Positions 1 through 12,196 of a DNA stretch of 64,000 bases are shown here, one piece after another. Each line of letters opens with the position of its first letter. Position 1 is the first letter of the stretch. A program made the translations under genes and the position numbers. Below the pieces are notes generated by a model that saw only the letters and a list, made by a program, of their open reading frames with translations, did not search any database and was not told the DNA's origin. The DNA lies in the NCBI GenBank assembly GCA_025618425.1, contig CM046842.1:21784340-21848339 (forward strand), given 5' to 3'. The DNA comes from Heliocidaris tuberculata. Taxonomy: Eukaryota; Echinodermata; Echinoidea; Camarodonta; Echinometridae.

Positions 1-103
1 GCATGTACATTTTGGAGTGCATCATATGATCTGCTATTAAAGTGAAACATTAGAAATATTCTCAATTTGTTTTCGTTCTGTCTCACATCACTGCACTCAA
101 AAG

Positions 104-1893
104 GGGGTAAATTTAGCACTGAAAGATCCAATTTTAGCACTTTTTAGGAGCTCGGATAGTGACTGCACTCGACGTGCTGTTTTAGCACTTGCACAAGTGC
201 TGTACTGCTAGCACCCAAAAGAGAGCTGAAGTTTAGCACTTAAAGTGCACAGCAGTCAGCTTCCTTTGGGTGCTAACAAAGTAGCTGTAGCGGCATAAAG
301 CAAAATATGAAGTAAAAATGGTCTGAGGTCAAGACCATCGAGCCTAATCTAAATTATTCATGAATTTAGTTCTACAAAAAGCAGAATTAATGTCTATTGG
401 TCAGAAGATACATTCTCTACCCTAGTAACACAATTTGTTTATTATTAGTCAGACTCTGGTTGGTCAGTCACACCCTAACCAGCCTAGAGGTACATAATGA
501 CAAAGACCCATTGGCTGAGGCTTGGGGCATATATGCAAATTACTTTCCAAGTAAGATAATTCTAAGAAGTATAATGAGGTGCCAAGCACCACTCTTTGTT
601 GCATCAGAAGAAAGAAAGTTTCACTGTCAAGAAGGTGTTCATACCATTTGGATCGAAAAGTTACTGAAAATTGTGGAAATCTGGAGGTCAAACAATCGGT
701 GAGTTAAAAATATGGTTTATTTATGTATTGTTATTAATTGTATCCTAAAGTTTGTAACATTCAAGTGACTTCCAAGGCAAAATGAGCCCATAAAGGCAAA
801 AGTTTTCTGATCAAGATGCAAAAGTTGCATCTCTGTGTAATCAGTGGTCAGTGTACTCTGCGTGTGCACAGAAGTTTAATGCCAATCTATATCCAGTTAG
901 AAAGTCACAAGCATTGTAGTGAAATTGCTATATTATCGAAGTTATTGCCTAGTTATTGTTAAGAATCATAAAGCAGTTATTCTTGAATATGTATTACATG
1001 GTATGTTGTTCATAACTTTGGTTTATAGTTATTTAAAGTGTAAAGGAATAGTTTCAAAGGAAGTAGGAATTTGTAACTTTTAGCAAGAGTGTGCTAAATA
1101 GTGTATAGCCAATAAGTACACACAAGAGGGATACACACACATTAGGGTCATTGTTTAAGAGTTGGGAGCACTGGACTGAGTCATCTCAGAAGTATGGTCA
1201 GTGCCATCTCAGAATTGATGCCGTTGCTATGGACACGAACTTCTTGGAATAGAAGCGTGTTCACTTTGTAGTTTAGAGTAGTTGTAACTGGATTAAAGTT
1301 AGTACCGATTTAGCTGTAGCTTAAGTTAAGATTAAGTACTTTAAGATATTGTATCATTATATATCCACATATAATATGTTAAGCCTTTACATGTATACTT
1401 CCTAGATTAGTTAATTACTGGAAAAGACAAGATTAAGATCGATGCTTAATTAGTTAATTAGTTATATTACTTACATTGTTCAAGGTGTTGCACATTATGA
1501 AATGTTGACAATATATTCATTATGTATTATGTTTCTCTGTTGTATTACAGCGAATCACTCACTCATTCAACTAGTTCATTCACTCACTCATTCAACTTGT
1601 TCATTCACTCGTCTTTACGTATTGTTCTACACGATATACAAATGTCTACGTTTAACCAGCTTACGGATGTAAATAAACAGAAGCTTTGAACATTTATACG
1701 CCAGTGTGAATGGAAATTTATTCCGGAGTGCGTTCCGATGTTGACTGTTTTTAACCCCTCTGTAGCTTAACCGTGCAAGAAGCTACAGTAGCCCTGGCGC
1801 AGGTGCTAAATCAGCACTTTTAGTGCAGTCACTATCCGAGCTCCTAAAAAGTGCTAAAATTGAATCTGTAAGTGCTAAATTTAGCACTTTTTT
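104..1893. mobile_element. Inverted-repeat element with TTTAGCACT-rich ends
   Basis: About 85 bp at the left end (104-190) match, in reverse complement, the right end (1800-1893). Both carry the block TTTTAGGAGCTCGGATAGTG and several copies of TTTAGCACT / AGTGCTAAA. The interior has no convincing protein, so this looks like a non-autonomous DNA transposon. The right end runs into a T tract and no clear target duplication was found. A small tandem repeat of CACTCATTCAA-like units lies inside it at about 1552-1612. Confidence 0.6.
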
Positions 1894-2064
1894 TTTTAGT
1901 ATAAAGTGAAAACTCCAGTGTTTGCTTCTTTCATGCATAATTTATAACTAAAAATTTTAGATGCATGTTTGTATTAAAGGCAAACAAATTCAGAGCTTAA
2001 GACAATCTTGAGGTAGGCAAGGATGAGTTCCATATGCACCCCCATGAATTATTATGAACATGTA

Positions 2065-2215
2065 AAAACATATGGTGGAGCACATATGGAAGTCTTGCCG
2101 AAAAGACACTATATCTGTTGTCTTGGGGGGAAAAAAAAAAAAAAAAACTGCCCTTATCCTCCTTTTTTTTCAAAAAGTTGGGACGAGAAACTAATATTTT
2201 TTTTTACTTGGCCTT
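2065..2215. repeat. Truncated TAGGCCAAGT-family MITE
   Basis: The segment from CACATATGGAAGTCTTGCCG to GGGACGAGAAACTAATA...ACTTGGCC matches the right half of the complete copy at 12628-12902 (CACATATGGAAGTCTTACCG, then GAAACTAATAATT and ACTTGGCC). The left end is missing. Confidence 0.55.
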
Positions 2216-2385
2216 ACATAAGGTATCTACTTAACTTCATCGTAACATTATCGACATAACAGTCAGCGCTAATGAAAATACTTTTCAAACATGACAGTTC
2301 TGAAAGTATAGCAGACGTATACAGATATAGGGAAGCATATTGTGCCCATTGGCATGACCGGATGATGCCCATGATAGTTATATAA

Positions 2386-2523
2386 TATTGAATGGCCTTG
2401 AATGGGATACAAGGATATATCGCACGAGCTATGAGCATATTTCACGAGTCGGCACGACGAGTGAAATATTTTCAAAGCGAGTACGATATATCCTTGTGTC
2501 CCACGAAAGAAAGCCATTCAATA
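2386..2523. repeat. Palindromic MITE-like hairpin
   Basis: The sequence starts ATTGAATGGC and ends GCCATTCAAT. Between them ACAAGGATATATCG pairs with CGATATATCCTTGT and TTTCACGAGTC pairs with GACGAGTGAAA. The unit therefore folds on itself over about 138 bp. Confidence 0.6.
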
Positions 2524-2736
2524 TTATTATTATTAATTGTATGATACCTAGTTCCTCAATTTTCACCATTACATGTCCTTATGTTTTTGTATTGACTTCG
2601 ACATAAAACACAGGTAGAAAAACATTTTTGTCCTTACCCAAGCATCTTGCGAGAGAGTTGCGCACATACATCCATTGTCTTAACCTTTGCGTATTTAAGC
2701 GCGTATTCACTTTTTTACGCGTCACACGCACCCCAA

Positions 2737-2852
2737 ACCATGAGATATGGAGATATATTGCATGGTCATCCGGGTAATTTTACACAAACCATGAGATATT
2801 GTTTTATAATTGCACGGTCATCCGGAAACTCATGCGCAAACCATGAGATATG
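2737..2852. repeat. Short tandem repeat, about 50 bp unit
   Basis: AACCATGAGATAT recurs at about 2737, 2787 and 2838, and the CATGGTCATCCGG / CACGGTCATCCGG block recurs between them. Confidence 0.5.
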
Positions 2853-3315
2853 CTAATTTTTCTGGTCGCCTGAAAACCCTTCATACAAATAATAATTAGC
2901 TATATTGCTATGTGTATGTATGTAAATATTTTCTCATGAATTTTACATTGTATTGTAACTTGTCTTCATTTTTCCCCACATTTACAGGTTCCTTGGTGGA
3001 GGTGTGCTGTGGTTTTCTTGTGTTCAGCTATGTCTGTTCTTGGTATGTATGATTACCCTTGTATTTATTAACCAGCACGGAACTATTTTGGCAAAATTAG
3101 AAAAGAAGCTGTAATCGATGAGGACGAATATATCCGGAAGGAAAAGCGGCGTGAACAGAAAGCAAAATGGGCCCAGAAGAAAAGAGATTCACTGAGAATA
3201 TTTTCTGTCCTACAAGAAATGAGGAGAAGGCCAATCTGTGCTGATGCCCATGGAAACAGTGCTCAGCCCATCAAATCCTGTGGATTGCACTCCCAGCCCA
3301 TCAGATCTTGTCAAT

Positions 3316-5742
3316 GGCCCGTATTCTGATAGCCGGGTTTAACTTAACCCCATTCTAAGTGTGGTAATAACCTTGGTCTAAGTCGCCATATTTAACCCCA
3401 GGCTAAAATTTGGTATTCCGATAGCGAGGTTTAGTTTAACCTCAGTCTAAGTGTGGTAATAATTCCCTCGAAATTTAGACTCGCGCAGGGGGTAGTTTAA
3501 GTCGGGTTTAACTGTGTCGCGTAGCCAGAACGCTGTATACAGGCATAGGCTGTAGACTGTAGTAGTATAGCGTGATCTCGGTTTATAGTGTAGCGAAACG
3601 AAATTCTCGCGGACCTGGCACGAAAAGGTCGTTTACCAGACATAGTCTAACGTTGGACCCTAAATTACTTTTATTTTTTGCAGCGAAATTGCCTGCATTT
3701 GAGTTCAGATCTTCCAAAGGGAGGCAATTTAACAAAATGTTGAAAAACAGATACATAGTCATACAGTGGATTTAAGATTATTCTCAACAAATTTTAATTT
3801 GCTTTTTTTTTTAATTGTGTGTAGCGAGTAACGTTACCGTACCGTAATTAGATTAGAGTTTTTGTTTCTTTTAGTAGATGACTAGATTCTGACTAAGGTT
3901 AGATCTAACTGTTAACGTTGGACCTAGTCTAGATCTAGTAACAGTTAACTATCAGCCTAGTCTCTACCTCAAACGTTACCGTGTCCGTAGATCTAACGTT
4001 TGATCGATTTCCCAGTGATGTTTTAACGTTAGGTCTAAAACTGAGTGTCGGTAGACCTGTCCAGTAGACTAGACCGAAAAATCAATCTTAGATCTACACA
4101 TGTAACAGTTAACGTTAGATCTAACGTTAAAAGTTGGGTCCTAACTTGTTAAAGTTAGATTTAACAATAACATTAGATACGGTACTAACTAGATCTAGAT
4201 CTAGTTTGTGATGGACAAGTTTATACTATTATAGCTCGAGAACTTCCCAAGATGTCACATCAAACATAGATCTAGATCTAACTCATTCTAACTATCTAAG
4301 TTAACGTTGTCTTAGAGTACATGATCTATTCCTTTTCAATTTGTCTTAATATGAAGGGATTAAACATAGCCTAATTAGATTTACAAGTAGGGCCTAGACC
4401 TAACTTCTCTTGAGCTTAGCACCAAAAAAAAAAAAAAGGGCATATAATTTCCTATCATGTGATACCAAATTCATTTCAAACTGCTAATGGATCACATTTT
4501 TTAGTTTGTTTGAAAATAACCAGTGCGCTAAAAAAAATGCGTCCATGTTTTGTGCTGATTATTTTATTTAGCATAAAAACAGCTGACAGATTTGACCATG
4601 TTGACCAACAAAGTAAACGTTAACTTGTTATTAGACCTAACATTTTTTTAGCTCGAAATCAAGTGATAAATGGTTTTCTACTCACCAATTTTTTGAGGCA
4701 TTATCCGATGACTTAGATCTATATTCTCCAGATGATCTAAAAATACAGTGTAGATCTTGCTAGTAAAAATTTGAAACTCGTAGACTGATGACATAGCCTT
4801 AGCCTAGGCCTAGCTAGCTAGTTAGCTTGCGTTATTCAGTATGCAGATTGAATAGAGTCTAATAATACATGTTGTAAGCCACCAAAAATGCGCTTGCGCT
4901 GCGCGCGCAGATGCGCGCTTTAATTAAGCAATTAGCGTTACACACAGCGTATCACCGGGGCGAAGAAATAATTCGTCCCCGGTGATGATGTGTGGACTTA
5001 AAAAGTGGCTTATACATGTACTACTGCAAAGGGCAAATAGCTAGGATATAAACGGCGTATGTCACCCCTTGTCACCGCCCCCCCCCCCCCCCCCCCCAGT
5101 TTGAAAGCCAAGAAAAAATAAATAAAATAGGCATATTTAATAAATTAAAAAGAAATTCCATCCTAGATCTAATTTTTTTTTTTAATCTGTAGAAACAACT
5201 ACAAAATGTACAATTCCGCCACTTCACCTGTTTTCCTTTAGGAAATCATTGAATCAAACCTAATCACAGCATTTATCATAGAGATACATACTATATTAGG
5301 CTATAAAGAATTATAAAAGTTATGCAGGAAAAAAAAAACAAAACAAAACAAAACAAAATAAAAAGAGCATGTAACAGTTAAAAAGAACGTAGCCTACATA
5401 TCAATACATAAATTTTCGGATTGCCACTATATCCAACAATAATTAATGCACAAGGTAATCCCCCGGGTAATCCTGGCCTTGACAAGTCGCGGATCTTCTA
5501 TCCATCGCACGCGTTGTGAATATTCATGAGGGAATGAGCTCTACTGAGCATGTGCAGTAGATTCTCCATGGTAATTAAACCTGGGCGGGGCATTTAACCT
5601 AGGGTTAACTAAACCTGGCTATCAGAATACCGAATAGAGTTAAACTACACTTAGACTGGAGGTGAGGTCTAAGTGTAGTTTAGTTAACCTAGGGTTAACT
5701 TTAGTCTGGGGTTAAATTAAACCTGCTATCAGAATAGCGGCC
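3316..5742. mobile_element. 2.4 kb GGCC-ended inverted-repeat element, AAT target duplication
   Basis: The left end GGCCCGTATTCTGATAGC and the right end (reverse complement GGCCGCTATTCTGATAGC) are terminal inverted repeats. They continue as GGTTTAA-TTAACCCCA. AAT flanks both sides (3313-3315 and 5743-5745). The interior lacks a transposase. It has sub-terminal repeats of TAACCTAGGGTTAA and CTAAGTGTAGTTTA near the right end, and a stretch (about 3830-4330) unusually rich in AACGTTAGATCTAAC and AGATCTAGATCTA words. Its 3-bp duplication resembles PIF/Harbinger-type integration, but the family is not established. Confidence 0.8.
4877..5010. repeat. Small MITE nested in the 2.4 kb element
   Basis: The ends are AGCCAC...GTGGCT, flanked by TA on both sides. 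Inside is a near-perfect hairpin, ATCACCGGGGCGAA...TTCGTCCCCGGTGAT (about 4951-4986). A C homopolymer follows outside it at about 5079-5097. Confidence 0.5.
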
Positions 5743-7142
5743 AATGTGTCTAGGCCAGAAAACCCTGATTGTGATGGCACTTCTGATGAAGAGAGCAGTA
5801 CTTATCATGACGTGGAGGTTGATGAAGAAACTGTGACCGAGGATGAATTACTTGAGAGACAGTTGCATGAAGTCTTTGGAGACTCTTCCCCTGGTCCAGC
5901 AAACAGAGTTTATAATTATGTTCCTGAAACAGGAAGTCCTGATGGTAATGCATATGTCGCCGCAAACCATAACGGCGATATTCGCACTTCCCAAAGCCGT
6001 GGTTACGATACTCTCGGTCCCGCAAGCCCTGGCTACGACACTTCCGGTCCCGCAAGCCCTGGTTACAATGCACACGACGGCAGTTCTGATGAAGAGGCTG
6101 ATGACAATCATGTCGTGTATGTCAAGGTTGATGTTGAAGAAGCAGTGACTGAGACTGAGTTCTTCAAGAGGTCATTGCGTGAATTGTTTGGGAGAACATC
6201 ACTTTCACGGACTGAGCAGCAGTACATAATTGGGCTTTTCAACCGTGCTGGTGTCCAGGGTTTGCCAAAGGATCCGCACACTCTACTTTGCACACCAGGC
6301 TCTGTTAACATAAATCTATCCTACTGTGGTGTACAATATCACTGGTTTGGCATTGATGACCAGTTAACACGTGCTCTGGACTCCTTGGTTCGCCCACTTC
6401 GTCTTAATGAAGAGATCAAACTTACATGTATGATTGGTGTCGATGGTGTACTGATTTTTGATTCGTCAAACGTCACCTCGTGGCCAGTACTGGTGTCTGT
6501 AGAGAATGACCAGTCACTGCACAAAATCTTTCCATTATGTGCAACAATGGGTGACAAGCCAAGCTGTGCGTCCTATGTGAACCAGTCTGTCGATGAGTTG
6601 TCTCGTCTAGTAAGCAATGGCTTTGTTTACAGGGGCAACCACCACCAAGTGTGTCTAATGTGCATAGTATGCGATGCACCAGCCCGGGCCTTCACGAAAA
6701 GCATCATGGGACACATGGCTGCACATTCTTATGAGCGCTGCCGAGACAAAGCAATCAAGGTGGATGGTACTGAACATCATAATTCTTCGCTGCATGGACA
6801 GCCCATGGCTGAATATTCCAGGCTTTGACATGATACATGGGTTTGCATTGAATTACATGCACATGGTTTGTCTTGGTGTGGTTAAGCGGATAACAGATTT
6901 CTGGATGAACAGGCAATTTCATCGGACAGCCTTTCATCTAGACCAGGTTGCAGTGGCTGACATTAACAGGAAATTGATGAGGATGAAGGTGACAATGCCA
7001 TTCAACTTTGCCCGCAAACCAAGGTCACTGGAAAATCTTGAAACAAAATATGTGTATTCATGTTATTACTTGTTGGTACCTTTATGAAACCTGCTAGTAT
7101 ACATTTGAAATTTCATCTTGCTTTTGGGGAAAATGCCAAAAA

Positions 7143-7927
7143 GTGAGCGTGACAGACGGGACAATAAAAACGTGACAGACGGGACACATTGAGATTGTAC
7201 ACAAAATACAATTTTTAAAGACAAGCAAATTTCCAGCTCTAAATACCTTATTCTCATGTTCTAAAGGGGTTAAAGGGTCATCTTTAATATCATGAAACAT
7301 AATAGTAACAGGATTTTAATTTTTATCCATCGGAAAATTTTCATGTAGTCCCATCCATATATATTTTTGCTGTAGATGCAAAACGTGACGGACGGGACAT
7401 TATTTTATGATTGATAATTATCTTCATAATTTCGAATTCTAACAAGTTAGCAGCAGAAATGAATTTCCCCCCTACCAAAGAACAAGACTACAAAATTTCA
7501 TTCCTAAACAATGATCCAAATTGTTGTAAATGCAAAAAGTACCTTAAAAAACATGACAGACGGGACAAAAATCCATTTGACCTTAGACCTCCTTTAAATC
7601 AGAAGAATATTAATTTTTTTTTTACTTTTTGTATATGGACATAAAATTCCCCTTATTCATAACCAGATTTGATTAAATTTGTTATGATAGCAGATGAAAT
7701 CTCTAAAAATGACTCAAAATGTAATTAACCATATTTTACCATAAAAATGTGTAATTTCATTTATGGGTAAAAAAATGGCTATTTTGGGTTAAAATATTTT
7801 TAAAAATTAAAAAATTGAATATGGTTCCATACAGTTTTAATAATGCTTATTCAACTGGCATAGAAGGAAAATGTTCAAATTACACTTTGTTTTTTCACCA
7901 AAAGTTGACATTTTCATGGAATTACCC
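7143..7927. mobile_element. GGGTNATTCCA-type element, CGTGACRGACGGGACA motifs (5' end unclear)
   Basis: Four copies of CGTGACRGACGGGACA (7148, 7171, 7384, 7552; the last begins CATG) are scattered in AT-rich sequence. The segment ends with TGGAATTACCC at 7927, the same terminus seen in the complete elements at 29755-31331 and 40039-45988. No matching left terminus was found, so the left boundary is only the position just before the first motif. Confidence 0.5.
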
Positions 7928-8313
7928 AATAGGCAACTGTGGAATATGCTAAAATAAAATACAAAACCAAGTGATTAAATCATAAAATTAAGCAAAAACC
8001 GAAAACAAACCCACGTTTTAAATCATTTTTTTTTTTGTAAAAAAAACCGGACGTTTTAAAACATGTTTGAAAACGCGTTTTAAAACGCAGTGTTTTAAAC
8101 GCGCCAACCCTGCTAGATCGTAGGTAGATTATATCAACAATGTTTCCATTTAATTTTATCATAATATGTGTACATTCTGACATGTCAAATCAAATATCTA
8201 AAGGTTGGTTCACCATAAATTTATTGCATTCACAAATAATTCTCATTTGAAAATAAAGAATATTCAAATATTCCATTGTCAATTAAATATTTTAAAAAGT
8301 GCCAAAAATGCAG

Positions 8314-10460
8314 ATGGGCAAGATAGGAGGGACTGGAGAAGTGTCGCAAAAGAAGAGGAGAAGGATCCTGTTTACAAGCCACCACCCAAGGATGCCAGCA
8401 ATGCCAGCCTGGCAATACTAGACGGTGATGAAGCCATTCCCAAACCTAGGTCATTGGCTGGAGCACCTACAGGTACGCAGGTTTTTTCAGTTTAGATACT
8501 CATAAAGTTATTTCATAGGCAGTTGTAATTTAAGTACCAATTCTGGGTTCCCACAGTCTTGGAAATCATTGAAAAAAAGTTGTCCTGGGAAGTCATGGAA
8601 AAGTCAGAATTTTTTTTTTTTTGGGGGGGGGTTGGTTGGGGGACAAAAGTCATGGAAAATTGAGAATTGGAGGAATGGAAAAGTCATGAAAATGATGATT
8701 ATGCTACTTTTTTTTTTTTTGATAACCCCTTTTGATGTCATAACAGATTATTTACAGGGGTATATATTCTTGTCAGGTAATCGTGGCTATAGAGGACCCA
8801 ATTTAATTTAAACTTATTTAAAAGCTGACAAATCGTATGCAGTTGGCGATAAATGCAGAGCTGCCAACCAGTACAATTTTCCGTATTTTGTACGGAAATG
8901 AAACTGGAATGTGGAATTATGCATATGCCTTGCAAAATACGGAATTTTGAAAATCTGATTATCTTACGATTATACACACGTCAGTGCAGTATGCACAGAC
9001 AAAATGCACAAAAACGTAACCACCGTGTAGCGCGCGTAGCACGTGTAGCATGCATTCACCCACGGGGGTACCGGTGCAGCGTACTGCCCGCCTGCACTAC
9101 CCTGCTGGTCTAGTCTGCGGTACACAGTGAATTAAAGGGAGCCACCGCTCGATATCCATGTACGTTCAATTTAATTCGCTTGCCCCTATTGCAAGGCCGT
9201 GCATAACAACAGTCTTGGAGCAGCGAACAAAATTGCCGTCGAGGGTGGGATAGTTTGTCAGTTGGGTTGTTCAGTTCGTCTATCTTCGGTCGAATGCATA
9301 TCACTGCAATTGCGTGCTCGTTTACCGAAGATGTGCGGAGATTCCTGAATATTACCCGAGCCGGGCCAAGCTCCAAAACACCACGATTGGCGACTTTTCG
9401 GTCCCTTTAAGTGCAATCAATGTTTGCCTGCGAGCTGCTCTCGCGCTGTGTAGCAACTATTGACACAGCGGAATGAATAGCTAGGCTTCAAAATCAACTT
9501 CTCCGAAAAAACAGAAGGCAAACTTTTAAGGAGTATTCTAATAGTTGTTAATGATCCATATAAATAAAAGAATTATGACACCTTATTATACGTTGTGCCC
9601 CAGCGCTTTTATTAAATTGTTTTATTAAATTTCCTTATAATTCCTTTGGGATTTATTCATTTCATCTGTGGTCTTTTGACTAACCCCTCACGAAATTGGA
9701 ACCACCCGCTAACAGACCAATACCTGGTTCCTTCTCGGATCCCCTACTCCGCTGCCTATACAGTGAAGGAGGGGTAGCAGGGCGTTAGATTTAAATAGTT
9801 TGAACATTAATGTTATTTTTAAAAAAGGCCATAGCCCTGATTCAGAATCAGACATCACATGCAGATATATAGTCAATGCACTGAGAACATATATTTTCAG
9901 AATGATGACGGTTTGTGAGTTGAAAATTTTGGATCGTCACATTTCAAAAAATAAAATTATTGCACATTTTATTCTATATTAAAGACAAACAATATAGTAC
10001 AGGACTCGATCAAGTAATGCTTCAAAATCATTTACACAAGTCAGTTGATGAGATGTATTTTCTCCCTTTATTTTTTGGTCCCTTCTAGACAGGAACTACT
10101 GTGGACTCCTTTCTTCAAGAAGAAAGAGCAGGACTAAAGCACAAGAGAACCCAACCATATCTCCTTGGAATAGGCAAACCTACACCCTCCAACTTCTTCG
10201 TGATTGTTGATCAAAAGGCAATACCTTGTGGTGATCAAATCACAAAGGCAGTTGATGCCCTCTTCAAGTTTCATTATGCTTTTAATACTGAATAAGCAGA
10301 TGAACTAAAGGGGTTCTACGCTTTTCTTGAGCATTTTGTGTACGAGATTGGCCTGCCAAAGGATCACGTACCTGTCCGTGCTCGCGAGTTGATGGCCAGC
10401 ATCAGAGCACTTTCATCAGTTGATAATAATAATAATAATAATAATAATAATTCCTCTTGA
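8314..10460 (+). pseudogene. SAMD3-like C-terminal fragment with premature TAA
   Basis: Two exons join at phase 1. Exon 8314-8472 (acceptor ATGCAG, donor GTACGC) reads a charged, Pro-rich linker (EEEKDPVYKPPPKDASNASL). Exon 10093-10460 (acceptor TAGACAG) reads TTVDSFLQEE..., then the domain core RTQPYLLGIG, FFVIVDQKAIPCGDQ, FKFHYAF, FYAFLEHFVYEIG. This matches my recollection of the uncharacterised C-terminal domain of SAMD3-like proteins (QPFLLxxG...F...DEKAIP...F.FSV.Y...FY.F). The frame is interrupted by TAA at 10293-10295, between GAA and GCA where the family usually has Tyr. It then stays open for 54 codons to TGA at 10458-10460 and includes an (AAT)9 run. A pseudogene is likely, and stop readthrough is a weaker alternative. 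The region 8480-10080 between the exons holds a pasted repeat copy (9132-9410) and no other gene. Confidence 0.55.
9132..9410. repeat. TTAA-flanked MITE (copy 1 of 2)
   Basis: TTAA-AGGGA at the left and TCCCT-TTAA at the right bound about 270 bp. The interior matches, in the opposite orientation, the copy at about 27800-28067. Shared blocks include GAGCGGTGGCTCCCTTT, CCTTGCAATAGGGGC and CTCGGGTAATATTCAGGAAT. The TTAA flanks suggest Kolobok- or piggyBac-type integration. Confidence 0.6.
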
Positions 10461-11345
10461 CACCTTCCGGATCTTACGAGTTTTAATGTTTTTTCCAGCC
10501 CTTATCCACATGTAGTTTGCTACAATTTGATTGGCAAAGAGTCAAGGATGTGTTTATTCTCTCAATGAGAATATGTACATACACTGTACTTGTTTAGGCT
10601 ACATACAAGCAATGAAATGCAAATAATAATGTATCAGAACATGTTTTTGAATGTCATGTAATTTCCAAAGGTGATAGAGGAAAGGGAAGAACCATGATCT
10701 TGCCTCTAATATCTGTTTTTCTGCTATCCTGTCCTCTATACTGCATCTTTCTAAGCCTTGAACTCTCTTCTGGCCTTCCACGATCCTGGATCTCTTTGCA
10801 TCATTATGGGTGGTTACATTGTACGATCCTGGTTTTTGCTTGCTTGTGAGATGGGTGGATGGATGGCCAGGTCATTCATTTCGACCTTTTTTCTCTTACT
10901 TGCTCTCTGTTTCTTCCTCTTCTCCCTCCCCCTTAACTCCAAGTATTTGTTTTTGTAAGTCATTTAATTAAACATGTTTTTTTTAATCAATTTTCATGTG
11001 ATGTGGAAAGGAAGATGTGTTCATTTTCTACTGGAATATAAAAAGGTGATTTTTTTTTTTAAAACCTGTGCAACAGAACGCGTTCCTCTGCTGAAGTGAA
11101 GGGCGTACACTAAAAAAACTTGGTAAAATTTTTTCGTGTAATGTTTGGTCAGATTACCAAGAATGTGGTGATCTCGCTTGCGAAAGCCGAATTGACTTTT
11201 GTTTTACACACTTCTCTGGTAAACACATATTTGGTGCGGAGCGCACTCACAAAGTTTTGTCCAATGAGTGTTGCTTAAACTGCGCACTTTAGTTTTTGCT
11301 TGGCATGGGGGTATCGTGTGCAAATAGTTAAATTTCACGCTCATG

Positions 11346-11380
11346 CGATATATATAACGCATGCCAGCGCCAAGTTAGTA
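11346..11380 (+). promoter_or_regulatory. TATA-like box upstream of the SAM-domain exon
   Basis: GATATATATAACGC lies about 110 bp before the ATG at 11462. The spacing would place a start site near 11375-11385 and give a short 5' UTR. Position and composition are the only support. Confidence 0.3.
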
Positions 11381-12084
11381 TTTGTGGTGGTGTAGGACTG
11401 AGCCTGTTCATCGATCAAACATCCCCTGCAAACATCATCTCTTGCTTTCCTTCTTCAAATAATGGATGACGAAGTTAAGGAGAAACTAACAGAATGGGGA
11501 TTGGAGACACTGTTAGAAACTTTTAGGGGTAAGTCCTGGAAATTCATCACCGTCAGCTGAGGCATGAACTTTGAAGTTGAACGGTAAGCCTGTGGCGCCT
11601 GTGAATGTGATGAGTGTCACGTGAGTGTGAGACTGCACAGGCAATTGAATTAGCATACTGTGTGGGGACCAAATTAGGCCGAACGTTGGTTAGAGTTTTT
11701 ACTATTTAGCCCTTAGCACGCTAATGCTGCAATTTTGCACATTCGTACAATTAAATTCAACAATTGTCATAATTAGTTTTCTCTGTCACATTTGTACCAA
11801 ATAAGCTAACAAGTGAATATAATGCTTAAGTAACATTTATAGAATAATTACCAGTATCATCTGTGCAAGAATAAAAACAAGATTCAAGAAAATATCGGAA
11901 GAACAATTGTCATTATTATTCCCTCAGATTTTATTTAGCGTACAAAGAGTTAGACGGACCTGGGGTGGGCTGCTGCCCAGGTTTTTAGACGGACCTGGGC
12001 ATCAAGTAAGTCAAAGTTTCCACTGCAAAATTTGTAAAAAATTGTAGCACTGAGACATGGTACATGTACGTAGGCCTACCAGTT

Positions 12085-12126
12085 AAATTAGGCCTAGGCC
12101 TAGGCCTAGGCCTAGGCCTAGGCCTA
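12085..12126. repeat. (TAGGCC)n microsatellite
   Basis: Seven tandem TAGGCC units, followed by a short (TAG)n run. Confidence 0.9.
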
Positions 12127-12196
12127 GTAGTAGTAGAGGCTAGACTCAGACTCAGAAGGTGCCATTACTACTAGATCTAGGCCTAACCCTAAAGCG

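Larger units (their letters stand above)
3091..7087 (+). pseudogene. Decayed DDE-type transposase (Transposase_21 / CACTA-like)
   Basis: The best coding block is 5746-6828. It opens with an acidic N-terminal part containing a triplicated GYDT-GPASPGY-like repeat. A conserved core follows, with MIGVDGVLIFDSSNVTSWPV, then CDAPARAF and a GHMAAHSYERC segment. This is the pattern of the large transposase-like proteins common in invertebrate genomes, where the motifs read DG-x-x-x-F-x-S-S-x-x-x-WP and DAPARA. Near 6800 the frame shifts. The conserved continuation IPGFDMIHGFALNYMHMVCL...RKPRSLENLE then lies in the next frame to 7087, after which homology stops without the usual C-terminus. Upstream, 3225-3315 continues the 5746 frame (SPSNPVDCTPSPSDLVN) but is separated from it by the inserted element 3316-5742. 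A Lys/Arg-rich stretch at 3105-3225 (KRREQKAKWAQKKR) is in another frame. Frameshift, insertion and missing C-terminus make this a dead copy. The superfamily name is inferred from motifs. Confidence 0.7.

Noticed and set aside
9110..9376. Shared open frame with 27817-28080 (RPK-x-DELNN...NRG-x-R-x-KLN)
   Set aside because: Two MITE copies stay open in the same frame, but the differences include many amino-acid changes and look neutral. The element is short and TTAA-flanked.
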